IMG/VR virus record: IMGVR_UViG_3300037277_000110
Span: 1 to 64,000 of that record
Length of the DNA: 64,000 nucleotides
Direction: 5' to 3' (one strand)
Source: a virus
The position numbers and the translations under genes were made by a program. Below are positions 33,484-42,021 of this stretch, piece after piece (the stretch's first letter is position 1; each line of letters opens with the position of its first letter). A model generated the notes under the pieces. It ran no database searches. It saw only the letters and a list, made by a program, of their open reading frames with translations, and had not been told where the DNA came from.

Positions 33484-34074
33484 CTAAAAGAGCGTCCGTG
33501 CTTTTCTTTCGACTGTGCAAATTGTGTCATTATGTTGCCCTCCATGAGCAACCGTGAGAATCTCAATAATTTCAAATCCTTTTGTCTTACCTATCCCGTT
33601 GGTATTCCATCCGAATGAAATTACTATGCCATCAGGTTTCGTTATTCGTGCTATTTCCTTTTTTAAGTTGCCCCAAAAACTGGATTGTGTCGTTTGCATA
33701 TTTACAGTTTTGCCAAGTTTTTTATAGCACTCACTTACTTGTCTTGGGCTGTATGGTGGGTCGTATAAAACAAAATCCACGCTATTGTCGGAAAATTGTT
33801 TTAAAAAGTCCAAAGCATCCATGCAATAATCAGCCTTCATTTCAGGGTCTAAATCATTGGTTATTTTAGCAATCCTGTTTTTGTTTGCAAATGGGTCTAT
33901 GCTTTCAAATTCGGGCTTAAAATATTTATATATCAATTTGCCAATACATTTAATATCAAAAGTATTTGAATTAGGCATCTCCCAAATACGTGAAAATAAA
34001 GGCTGTGTATAACACGGTATATAACCAATAGCGGTTTCCGTGGTTTGTGTTTGTTCAGTTGTATCTATATTCAT
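33484..34074 (-). CDS. DNA adenine methyltransferase
   Basis: 196 residues. FVLYDPPYSPRQ (Asp105-Tyr108, the DPPY catalytic motif of amino-methyltransferases) and the ESIDPFANKNRIAKITNDL segment (S-adenosylmethionine-binding motif near 60) mark an N6-adenine DNA methyltransferase. No restriction enzyme is adjacent, so it is an orphan that may protect phage DNA from host restriction. It has its own promoter at 34142-34149 and lies between virion genes, suggesting later insertion. Confidence 0.85.
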   Translation of the reverse strand: MNIDTTEQTQTTETAIGYIPCYTQPLFSRIWEMPNSNTFDIKCIGKLIYKYFKPEFESIDPFANKNRIAKITNDLDPEMKADYCMDALDFLKQFSDNSVDFVLYDPPYSPRQVSECYKKLGKTVNMQTTQSSFWGNLKKEIARITKPDGIVISFGWNTNGIGKTKGFEIIEILTVAHGGQHNDTICTVERKARTLF

Positions 34075-34141
34075 TCTACTAATTTGATAAGTTATTACTA
34101 TTTATCCGCTACTGGTCATATACCCAACGTTATATCAGATA

Positions 34142-34149
34142 CAAATATA
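34142..34149 (-). promoter_or_regulatory. promoter box of the methyltransferase gene
   Basis: On the minus strand TATATTTG matches TAnnTTTG. Just upstream lies ATGTTAAAAATAA, only half of the dyad seen at other late promoters. The gene starts 67 bases downstream. Confidence 0.55.
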
Positions 34150-34190
34150 TTAATTATTTTTAACATTACAAAACTTTAACCTTAAATTTT

Positions 34191-34229
34191 ATTAACAAAA
34201 AAGCCCGATCAGAATAAATCCAACCGGGC
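34191..34229 (-). terminator. intrinsic terminator
   Basis: On the minus strand GCCCG (34225-34229) and CGGGC (34203-34207) form a stem followed by TTTTTT (complement of the A-run ending at 34202). It ends the unit that includes the 341-residue virion-type gene. Confidence 0.65.
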
Positions 34230-34256
34230 CAACCAACAAACCAAATCAACGGGAAA

Positions 34257-35282
34257 CTAGACTGGTATTCCTTTTTCAAGCATTTCAGCTTCAATTTCTG
34301 GTCTTTTTTTCCCGTGTGTTTTTATCCCATTATCAATGGCTTTGGCTATTACTTCTCTTGATGTCATGTGCGAATATGGAGTAGTTACCTGAATATTTCC
34401 ACCAATACATTTTTCAAGTGTCTGGAATAATTCAGCATTCATTCTTAAATGTTCAAACAAAACATCATGTTTTTCATTGAGTTGAACTGGAAGTACTGGT
34501 ACAATATAATCTGTATATTCGCCAGTTGCTGAATCCAACCAGAACCAAGCATTTTGCTGTGCGTTAAAAGCAATTACTTTTTTGTCGATAGCTTTTTGCA
34601 TTAATGCCCTGAACTTAGTTATGGTATTTCCGTTACCTCTTACTTCATCCACAAATTCTGTAATACCACGTTTGGTAATATCTACATTCCGGTTAGATTC
34701 GGTTACAACATCTTTTAAACGAAGTTTTAGCTGATTCATTCCTAATTGTTGAGCATTCGGAATATTCCATGAAGAAGCTATATCTCTTAGTTTTTGAGGT
34801 TCTTCAAGTAATGGGCTCATTTCACTGAACAAATAGAAATTCAAGGCTGATTCAGCACTTATTTCAGTGATGACTTTTTCAGCTTCCTGTTCCAGATCTT
34901 CCAGACCAAATCCTATTTTAAGAAGGTTAGAAACATAGATTAAGAAATAAACTTTATCAGTTTCCCTTACAGGATCTAAATAAAGTTCACCATTGGTAAT
35001 TAAAATAGATCGAGTGGAAAATTTTAATTCCCCATCAACCATATTGGGCCTATTTTTGGTATATACCCAAGTTTCGGACATTCCATCTCTTATAATAGAA
35101 CCTTTAGTCGAAATAGTATAAGATGGGATAGGTTCTTTTACGCCTGTAGGATTAATCCCCGGTGTAGAAAGTAATTTTATTTTTAAAGGATTGGACATTT
35201 TTTGAATCTTTTCAAACTCCTTTTTAAGCCATGTCCATTCTGGCTTTTTTAGATCTACTAATTCATCATTGACATACAACAT
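34257..35282 (-). CDS. predicted head-associated protein
   Basis: 341 residues, soluble. It starts MLYVNDELVDLKKPEWTW and has a middle region FKALMQ/FRALMQKAIDKKVIAFNAQQNAWFW. It sits downstream of the capsid gene and two small genes and is followed by a terminator. No motif identifies it. A capsid-associated or assembly role is inferred from position. Confidence 0.55.
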   Translation of the reverse strand: MLYVNDELVDLKKPEWTWLKKEFEKIQKMSNPLKIKLLSTPGINPTGVKEPIPSYTISTKGSIIRDGMSETWVYTKNRPNMVDGELKFSTRSILITNGELYLDPVRETDKVYFLIYVSNLLKIGFGLEDLEQEAEKVITEISAESALNFYLFSEMSPLLEEPQKLRDIASSWNIPNAQQLGMNQLKLRLKDVVTESNRNVDITKRGITEFVDEVRGNGNTITKFRALMQKAIDKKVIAFNAQQNAWFWLDSATGEYTDYIVPVLPVQLNEKHDVLFEHLRMNAELFQTLEKCIGGNIQVTTPYSHMTSREVIAKAIDNGIKTHGKKRPEIEAEMLEKGIPV

Positions 35283-35298
35283 AGTTTCCCGTTTTTAA

Positions 35299-35598
35299 TT
35301 ATATTTCCTTAATAATATAAGTCATTCCTGATCTCTTAAATATTAAACATGGCTCATATTTTTTAATTAATTCCTTAGTTTCTGGATCATTAAATTCTTT
35401 AATAAAATCACACCCAACATCCTTAAAATTTTTCATATTATTTTTACTAAGTGGTATAATCCAAATAGTAGGTGAAATCCCATTTGAAATAAGTTCAATA
35501 TTTTTTAAATCCCAAAATTCCTCCCATATTTTTTTATTGAATTCTTCCATTTCGATTTTTAATTTTTCTTTCATTTCGATTTTTAATTTTTCTTTCAT
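35299..35598 (-). CDS. hypothetical protein with duplicated start region
   Basis: 99 residues. The first 16 residues are an exact tandem repeat, MKEKLKIE twice, from a perfect 24-bp DNA duplication (35551-35574 and 35575-35598). Either Met could start translation. The rest is a small charged alpha/beta protein of unknown function between capsid and head-associated genes. Confidence 0.55.
   Translation of the reverse strand: MKEKLKIEMKEKLKIEMEEFNKKIWEEFWDLKNIELISNGISPTIWIIPLSKNNMKNFKDVGCDFIKEFNDPETKELIKKYEPCLIFKRSGMTYIIKEI
35551..35598 (-). repeat. perfect 24-bp tandem duplication over a start codon
   Basis: Two identical 24-bp units each begin (on the minus strand) with ATGAAAGAAAAA, so the gene has two equivalent starts. 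The lack of any difference suggests recent duplication. Confidence 0.9.
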
Positions 35599-35615
35599 TG
35601 CTGCTTTTAGTTTAA

Positions 35616-35876
35616 TTATTCACACTTATCTGGATTTTCTTTAGTAAATCCATAATTATCATATTTGACACACTTATAAAATTCTCGTGCAACATGACGA
35701 ACATCCTTAAAATCAAATAGTTTTTTTTCTTCGATTTTATTACGTTCAACTATTAAATTACAGGCCATTTCTAAACATTTTATCCTAATGTTTCGTTCTT
35801 CGATAGATTTTCTATCAAAAAAACTAGATGACAGAAGAATCAATTTACCAAATAAAAAAACTTTATATCCTTTCAT
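35616..35876 (-). CDS. hypothetical protein (86 aa)
   Basis: 86 residues, helical and charged. A short hydrophobic N terminus (VFLFGKLILLSSSFF) might be a weak membrane or signal segment, but charged residues follow at once. No family is recognised. It lies just after the capsid gene and its terminator. Confidence 0.5.
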   Translation of the reverse strand: MKGYKVFLFGKLILLSSSFFDRKSIEERNIRIKCLEMACNLIVERNKIEEKKLFDFKDVRHVAREFYKCVKYDNYGFTKENPDKCE

Positions 35877-35900
35877 TATTTCCCGTTTTTAGTTTGTTAA

Positions 35901-35920
35901 AAGGGGTATTTCTACCCCTT
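35901..35920 (-). terminator. terminator after the capsid gene
   Basis: AAGGGGTA and TACCCCTT (35901-35908/35913-35920) form a perfect 8-bp stem. On the minus strand the loop is a GAAA tetraloop and a short T-stretch follows. It would limit read-through from the strongly expressed capsid unit. Confidence 0.7.
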
Positions 35921-35924
35921 CATT

Positions 35925-37382
35925 TTATGCAGTTTTATTAATTAAAACCATTTGATTTACCTTAGTGGCTACAAGCATGTTTTCTGACAACATGTAGCCT
36001 TCAATAGCATCATAATCGTTCATAACAGGAGCGGATTGACCACTCATACCATTTACGACTCCGACAACTCTCTGACGATTTTCACCCTTATCATTCAGGT
36101 AGCCTAACATCAAGTTTCCTAATTTAGCAGGAGCCTGTTCATCACCGATGGTAACTTTATTTTCTCCCATAGGAATCATGAATCCCATCGAACGAAATAC
36201 ATCATTGTAAGATGACAAACCATAAGTATTAGGATTACTTAAGTTAGCGAATTCTTTTACAAGATAACGGAAAGACTGTTTACGAATACCTTTGAATTCA
36301 ACACCAACTTCATTAATTTTAGTCATGATGTCTGTTTTTGAGAATTCTTTGATAAAGTCGTAAGCTCCGTTTTCAATATCACGATACAGAAGATCACCAA
36401 CACCGAATAACACATCCTGGGCAGTTACTCCATTATTGATCATTAATGGTTTGATATCATCCAAATCAGCCACTTCGTATTTGTCGAAGTAATTCTGTTT
36501 CTGAGCAAGTAATTGCATCCATTCAAGTAAACCACGAGATGCTAATATAGCAACAGATTCACTGTATTTATTGGTGTCTACTAACGAAGTATTATCGTTA
36601 AACTCACCAGTCCACAATGAATGGTTGATCTTTTTATTTAACAGGAATTCTGCCTGAAGGAAAGCTCTGTTATATAATCCAGAACCACCCCCTTTTAATG
36701 CATAATCCAGATAATTTTCCTGAGCTAACATACCACCTTCTAAAGCAAAGGTTTCTTTGTTTATACCTGAATAGAATGTACGTTGTAAAGAACCATAAGT
36801 AGTTCCTGATGGCTGGCGAGTACCAGTTCCATAAGAATCCCTGGTTACTGCAAGTTTAGTCCCAATAGGAACTGCGGTTGCAATTTGAGCTGCTGTAAAT
36901 GACGTACCTGTCTTATTGAATGGCATGGCTACGAAAGTAAGAGTATTAGTTGTACCACTTACTGACATTACACGATATTCATACTCCTTAGCAGTATTAG
37001 TCTGATATGCACGAGGAATAAGAATAGAATCACCAACTCTTAATGGAGGATTGTTGTTAGTATCGTAATCGGCAGTTGAAATCTTGAATGAAATAGTTGC
37101 ACCAGCAGCACCGGTAGCAATACCTACGCCAGTACCAATATCGGCAAGGGTAATAGGTTTTTCAATAGCTGCTTGTTCAAATATTTTAAGATTACGTCCC
37201 TTAATATTCATGGTATTACCCATTAAATTAAGGAATTCAAAAAGATCAAAAGAATTACCATATATATAGAATACTTCTTTCCAGATCTGAGGGACAAGTT
37301 CGAAAGAATAAATCGACTGCCATGCTTGCGTCCACGCACCGCTATGTAAATAACTGGTTGCGGGTGTTAAATTTGTTGCCAT
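35925..37382 (-). CDS. major capsid protein
   Basis: 485 residues starting MATNLTPATSYLHSGAWTQ. Size, an Ala/Asn/Gly-rich beta composition, position directly after the scaffold-like gene and a terminator right behind it fit an HK97-fold major capsid protein of the crAss-like type. Aromatic-rich GGSGLYNRAFLQAEFLLNKK and the C-terminal MVLINKTA are visible, but no short motif proves it. Confidence comes from synteny. Confidence 0.75.
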   Translation of the reverse strand: MATNLTPATSYLHSGAWTQAWQSIYSFELVPQIWKEVFYIYGNSFDLFEFLNLMGNTMNIKGRNLKIFEQAAIEKPITLADIGTGVGIATGAAGATISFKISTADYDTNNNPPLRVGDSILIPRAYQTNTAKEYEYRVMSVSGTTNTLTFVAMPFNKTGTSFTAAQIATAVPIGTKLAVTRDSYGTGTRQPSGTTYGSLQRTFYSGINKETFALEGGMLAQENYLDYALKGGGSGLYNRAFLQAEFLLNKKINHSLWTGEFNDNTSLVDTNKYSESVAILASRGLLEWMQLLAQKQNYFDKYEVADLDDIKPLMINNGVTAQDVLFGVGDLLYRDIENGAYDFIKEFSKTDIMTKINEVGVEFKGIRKQSFRYLVKEFANLSNPNTYGLSSYNDVFRSMGFMIPMGENKVTIGDEQAPAKLGNLMLGYLNDKGENRQRVVGVVNGMSGQSAPVMNDYDAIEGYMLSENMLVATKVNQMVLINKTA

Positions 37383-37400
37383 TTTTTTTAATTTTTAAGT

Positions 37401-38543
37401 TTAACCATTTCGGATGGCACTAATCCAAGATTCGGTTTGTTTTTCGACATCACCAATAGGGGCTACTTTATCAGATAAAGGATTTGTATTGTTTACTTTT
37501 TGATGCCATTCATCATCTTTCTGGGTAGCTATTGAAAGACCATAAGATTTCATCATTTTTGGCAATTGTTGTAAAGCAAATTTTCCTTTTATCATATCAA
37601 GGGAATCTTTTACTGTTTTTTCATTGACTTGCTGGCCAGTGTATGCAAGATAGTTAACCATATCCTGCTTTATAGCTTTTCTGTCTTCATCAGTATATTC
37701 AACCTGATATTTATAAATTTCCTTTAAATCACCCTTTTCATCGGTATCGAAAATTGTTAGTTCCTTAAAGTCTTGTAGTGCTTTATCCATTAACGGACTC
37801 CATTCTTGTTTTACTTGTTCAATTTTGGCATTTTCACGTGAAATCAACTCTGATTTCATTTTTTCTACATCAATTGGAAGTTGTGGCTCAACTTTCTGAA
37901 GATTCTTAAACTCAGTCTTAACCTTGTTAGCCTCTTTAGAAATTTTGTTTTTAGTCAGTGTGTCCCAACTTGACTTGTCATCGACATCAATACCAAACTC
38001 TGATGCTAACAATTCCCTTGCTCCGGCTTCTCCGCCTTCTATGTTTGGGTTTTGTAACATCTCGTTTAAAACAAGTAAATCAAAATTGTCCGTTTTATCT
38101 ATATCTAGTGTGCTAATTTTAGTCATTAAGGTAACATCCTTATCCGGATATTTCTTTAACATTAAGTTAGTATGATAAACATCATCATTAGCGAAGAAGT
38201 CTTTAGGATTAATATATTTCCCTACTTCTTCGTATTTTTTTTGTAAGTCTGATAGATCCAACTTAGCCTTTTCATACTCTGTCAACTTACCTTCGTATTC
38301 GGTAACTTTGCCTTGTAAATCAAAAAGAGACTTTATTTCATCAGCTTTTTTAAATTCCTTGCCAAAATGCTTATTAAAATGGTCAAGATTGAATTCTACA
38401 GGAGGATCATTGGCCGGTGGTTGATTATTTGGTTCTGCTGGTGGATCGACAGGAGGATTTGTATCTGTTGAAGGTGTTACATCTCCGGCAGGATTATCTC
38501 CTTTAAGTGAATATTGTTTAAATACGTTGTCTAATGTGTCCAT
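37401..38543 (-). CDS. predicted capsid scaffolding protein
   Basis: 380 residues. A Pro-rich, disordered N terminus (about 15-50), then a coiled coil (about 70-115, EYEGKLTEYEKAKLDLSDLQ) and a highly charged helical body. There is no enzymatic motif. It lies directly upstream of the major capsid gene and downstream of a dyad-type promoter, the classic scaffold position. Confidence 0.7.
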   Translation of the reverse strand: MDTLDNVFKQYSLKGDNPAGDVTPSTDTNPPVDPPAEPNNQPPANDPPVEFNLDHFNKHFGKEFKKADEIKSLFDLQGKVTEYEGKLTEYEKAKLDLSDLQKKYEEVGKYINPKDFFANDDVYHTNLMLKKYPDKDVTLMTKISTLDIDKTDNFDLLVLNEMLQNPNIEGGEAGARELLASEFGIDVDDKSSWDTLTKNKISKEANKVKTEFKNLQKVEPQLPIDVEKMKSELISRENAKIEQVKQEWSPLMDKALQDFKELTIFDTDEKGDLKEIYKYQVEYTDEDRKAIKQDMVNYLAYTGQQVNEKTVKDSLDMIKGKFALQQLPKMMKSYGLSIATQKDDEWHQKVNNTNPLSDKVAPIGDVEKQTESWISAIRNG

Positions 38544-38568
38544 AATATATTTTTTAGTTTCCCTGCGA

Positions 38569-38606
38569 CAAAATTATGTAAAAAAATAATACATGTTTTT
38601 AAACAT
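38569..38606 (-). promoter_or_regulatory. dyad-type late promoter (scaffold and capsid)
   Basis: On the minus strand TAATTTTG (38569-38576), then 16 bases, then the dyad ATGTTTTTAAACAT (38593-38606). The scaffold gene starts at 38543. Confidence 0.7.
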
Positions 38607-38609
38607 ATT

Positions 38610-39503
38610 TTATTGGTCTTGATTGTTAGTTTGAGCATCTAATCTGGCTTTAGCAATTTTCTGTTCTTCACCTGATAGATCATTGATATTTACTGTTTCA
38701 GTTCCATATTGTGCTTTTATGTCACTAGGAGCCCCATTAACCCCGATCCATTTCCGATATTCTCCTTCGTGAATTTGACGTTTAGAACCATCGTCATATT
38801 CCATATAAAAATTCATTGGATTTTTTTGCTTATCTGTCCATACAACCTTACCATCATTATTTGTAGTTGTTCCTTTATTTTCTTCACGATATATTCTTGA
38901 TACAGTCCTGGTATATTGTTGTGGTTTTTTATCTTGACTCTGTAAATCGGTGTCACTTTCTACATAAGGATCTTCTTGAGTAGGATCATAATTAACAGTA
39001 CGTGAATAGTTAAGCTCAGTCTTACCGGTAACCGAATTGTCTTTTTTAGACTGCCACGAAACAGGATTCAGAGCTACTGCGTGCCTAGCTCCAACTTTCC
39101 ATGTTTCAGGTTTAGTAGCATCTTCATTAGCCCCGAATAATTTTAAGTCTTTACCGTAATTTTTCTTTAAATAAACATATTTATCATAGTCTTCACCTAA
39201 AATTGCTTTTTGTTCATCAACACCTAATGATTTATCAAAATTTCTACCACCTTGCTTTTTTATATAATTTTCAGAACCGGATATTCTTGTATTAGGAGCC
39301 AGAGGTTTTTGAGGATTATAGCCATACTCTTTAACTAATTTATCGTAATTTTCAGGATCTTTTTTTCTTAGTTCCTCATTTAATTTTTGAGTATAGTAAT
39401 ATAATTCAGATTGTTCATTAAGAGTTTGTTTTATAGTTTTACCCTTATATTTTTTATTCTGACTTTCTAATCCTTTTACAAATTCTTCGTGTGTATTAGG
39501 CAT
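38610..39503 (-). CDS. hypothetical head-region protein
   Basis: 297 residues, very polar (Lys, Asp, Gln, Tyr) and probably extended. It starts MPNTHEEFVKGLE and overlaps the portal gene end by 8 bases. No family is recognised. It may be a head-assembly or packaged protein because it lies between portal and scaffold genes. Confidence 0.55.
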   Translation of the reverse strand: MPNTHEEFVKGLESQNKKYKGKTIKQTLNEQSELYYYTQKLNEELRKKDPENYDKLVKEYGYNPQKPLAPNTRISGSENYIKKQGGRNFDKSLGVDEQKAILGEDYDKYVYLKKNYGKDLKLFGANEDATKPETWKVGARHAVALNPVSWQSKKDNSVTGKTELNYSRTVNYDPTQEDPYVESDTDLQSQDKKPQQYTRTVSRIYREENKGTTTNNDGKVVWTDKQKNPMNFYMEYDDGSKRQIHEGEYRKWIGVNGAPSDIKAQYGTETVNINDLSGEEQKIAKARLDAQTNNQDQ

Positions 39504-41859
39504 TTTGATTAATTTGAGGGTTTTGTTGTGGTTGTTGCTGTTGTGCTTGCGATTGATGATCTATAATTCCATGATCACCATTATATTTAGCTTCCATCTG
39601 CTGCATTTCAGATGAATGTTTCCATGAGGCTTCATCCATATTATTCTGATGGCGTTGACGTTCTTTATCCATTTCAGCTTTTTGCTTCTGTTGTTCTATC
39701 TTCTGAAGACCTTCATTCTGCATCTGGATAGCTTTTTCTTTTTCAGCCTGTTCTTGCTCCATTTTCTTCCTGATAGCATTAGAAAGATATAGTCTTATAT
39801 CCTTTAAATTAGCCCCACTTATAACCTTTTCAGTAATATACAGATATACATCTAAAGTTATCCCAGGTTTACCATTACGTCCATCTTCCATAGCTATTTC
39901 AGCAGCTCTCATAATATTCTGAATATCCTGAGTTGTCGGACGTGGCATTAATGATATTCCAAGTTCGGTCAAATCATAATCGTTTTCTTTTAAAGCCTGA
40001 ACATCATTCTGCCCAATTATCCGAGCATACATTTTATAGCATTCATTATCTGTCTGAACTTTTAATCTTACTCCTTCAGCTATAAATTCAGCACTATTTT
40101 TCTTAACCTTAAATATAGAGTCAATCATCGGCTTTAGAACTTTTGTAGTCCCTTGCAATGCCATTTCAGTAGTTGCTTTTCCAGAGTTATTGTCTGGTTG
40201 AGCCCCTATAGCTACTGGATTTATACCAGTTATCATTTCAACCATATTAAGTGAATTCTGGAATAGAGTAATACAGTTATTGATAGAATTGATCAACTCT
40301 GAAGGAATTCTTTGAATTGGACTTACATTACCTCCTGGATATTTCCCGTTCATGGGAAGACTCCTGTATGGCAACATTCGGGTTTTTTTCATCAGACCAA
40401 TCAAATCCAAAATATCATAAGCCTTACCCTTAATCTTAACCCGATCAAATACAGTCTGATCAAGTAAGGTAACCCCATCAAATTCATCAGCTAGGTACTG
40501 TTGAAGTTTCAACCATGCTAACTGAAAATTATCGTAAATAGGTATTAATCTTCTAGTTATAGATTCTTCAGATCCTTTATAAAGGTGAAATGACATTAAA
40601 GGAGTCTTATTATACCTACTTCTTGTCTGAGCTACACTTAACCTATGGTCAAAGATCATTTGGGTTCCTACAATCCATTTAGCTTCATATTTCCTGCGAA
40701 TAGTAGTTGTCCGAGTCTTATTATTGGCTGAATTTCTTTGTTTACCAAACTCTTGATCATAAAGAGTTCTTATACCTCTTTTACTTACATTTTCTGTTTT
40801 ATATTCAAGGTCAGAATCAATCCATTCAACATCCAATAAAGCACATTTATAGAAGTCATACACCCATTCACCATAAACATCCTGCTTATTATATTTATTC
40901 CAATCATCAATAATCGGATTACCGTTTATCCCTGACCAGTTCATAGCTATATGCTTTATGTCTTCTTCTTTATACCCTCGTTCTTCCAATTTCCTACGTA
41001 TCGAGGATATAGTCACAACATCAATATATCCAAAATATGAAGAGTCACTAAAATCTCTTTCATCTGAATATTGAGCAATCACTCTTGTTATATCGATATA
41101 TTTTGATTTCCATTTACATTCTGTTTCGTCATAATAATCTCTTACGCCACATGAATTAAAGTCAATTATATCTTCGATAAGTCTTCGTTTTATTTCATAC
41201 CAGTCTGATATTTCATAAGTATGTTTACAAACTTTTTCAATGGCTTTAGAGATTCCGGTTTTAAATTCACCTATTTGTTCCATGAGTTCAAGTTCATCCA
41301 AATCCCTTGGATACATTGTCGGATTTTCAGTAGGTATTCCCGCTTTTTGCTTTACCTCATTTAAAAACTGCATATTCTGAGCTTCAGCAAATAACTCAGA
41401 CTTCTTTTTTTCTTGATCAGATGTACTGTGAGGGTCTATCGTGTCAGCAATAACTTCATAATCTGTTTCTTCAAATACCCCAAATATAGCCGTTTTAACA
41501 CGTACAGCCAAGCCAACTATGTCCCATAATATATTACCATAACCTTTTCTTCTTGTCTTAATATTCGTCCATGAACCATCAAAATCAGTAACAACATCAT
41601 GAGGCTTACCGGTTTCTTCTTTACCCATTAACTGATCCATGTACTTATGTTCCGATTGTTTACCATTACTGTATCTACGAATTTCATCATAAATACTAAT
41701 AAATGAAAATGGGAATCCACATTTATCTCTTATGTAGGTTGAGTAAATAGATTCACACATCTTAATACCATATCCGGGTTGTAACTTTTTTTGTGGATCT
41801 ATATTTCGACTTGGAAACAGAAACTCATCTGTTTTGTATTGTCCGTTAATGTCAGCCAT
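39496..41859 (-). CDS. portal protein
   Basis: 787 residues from the ATG at 41859 (MADINGQYKTDEFLFP). A TTG 21 bases upstream lies inside the promoter box and is rejected. The length, the MVEMITGINPVAIGAQPDN segment (about 560-590), the following Thr-rich A-T-T-E helix and the C-terminal Gln/Glu-rich coiled-coil tail match the large portal proteins of crAss-like phages. It sits between the terminase and scaffold genes. The portal forms the DNA-entry ring of the head. Confidence 0.8.
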   Translation of the reverse strand: MADINGQYKTDEFLFPSRNIDPQKKLQPGYGIKMCESIYSTYIRDKCGFPFSFISIYDEIRRYSNGKQSEHKYMDQLMGKEETGKPHDVVTDFDGSWTNIKTRRKGYGNILWDIVGLAVRVKTAIFGVFEETDYEVIADTIDPHSTSDQEKKKSELFAEAQNMQFLNEVKQKAGIPTENPTMYPRDLDELELMEQIGEFKTGISKAIEKVCKHTYEISDWYEIKRRLIEDIIDFNSCGVRDYYDETECKWKSKYIDITRVIAQYSDERDFSDSSYFGYIDVVTISSIRRKLEERGYKEEDIKHIAMNWSGINGNPIIDDWNKYNKQDVYGEWVYDFYKCALLDVEWIDSDLEYKTENVSKRGIRTLYDQEFGKQRNSANNKTRTTTIRRKYEAKWIVGTQMIFDHRLSVAQTRSRYNKTPLMSFHLYKGSEESITRRLIPIYDNFQLAWLKLQQYLADEFDGVTLLDQTVFDRVKIKGKAYDILDLIGLMKKTRMLPYRSLPMNGKYPGGNVSPIQRIPSELINSINNCITLFQNSLNMVEMITGINPVAIGAQPDNNSGKATTEMALQGTTKVLKPMIDSIFKVKKNSAEFIAEGVRLKVQTDNECYKMYARIIGQNDVQALKENDYDLTELGISLMPRPTTQDIQNIMRAAEIAMEDGRNGKPGITLDVYLYITEKVISGANLKDIRLYLSNAIRKKMEQEQAEKEKAIQMQNEGLQKIEQQKQKAEMDKERQRHQNNMDEASWKHSSEMQQMEAKYNGDHGIIDHQSQAQQQQPQQNPQINQNA

Positions 41860-41877
41860 TAAATAATGTTTTATTGG

Positions 41878-41915
41878 CAAATTTAAATAAAAAAGAAAAG
41901 CATGTTTTTTAACAT
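41878..41915 (-). promoter_or_regulatory. dyad-type late promoter (portal)
   Basis: On the minus strand TAAATTTG (41878-41885), then 16 bases, then the perfect dyad ATGTTTTTTAACAT (41902-41915). The portal starts at 41859. The divergent plus-strand gene at 42022 has only an imperfect box (TTACTTTG near 41950). Confidence 0.7.
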
Positions 41916-42021
41916 ATTGAATACAGTTGTATTATTAAAATAGATGATGTTACTTTGACATTAAATAAATCTCACATAGGAAAAAAGTACTTGTGAGTAG
42001 TAATAACTAAAACTTATAAAA

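Noticed and set aside
41860-41880. TTG start extending the portal gene
   Set aside because: It overlaps the TAAATTTG promoter box and adds seven unconserved residues.
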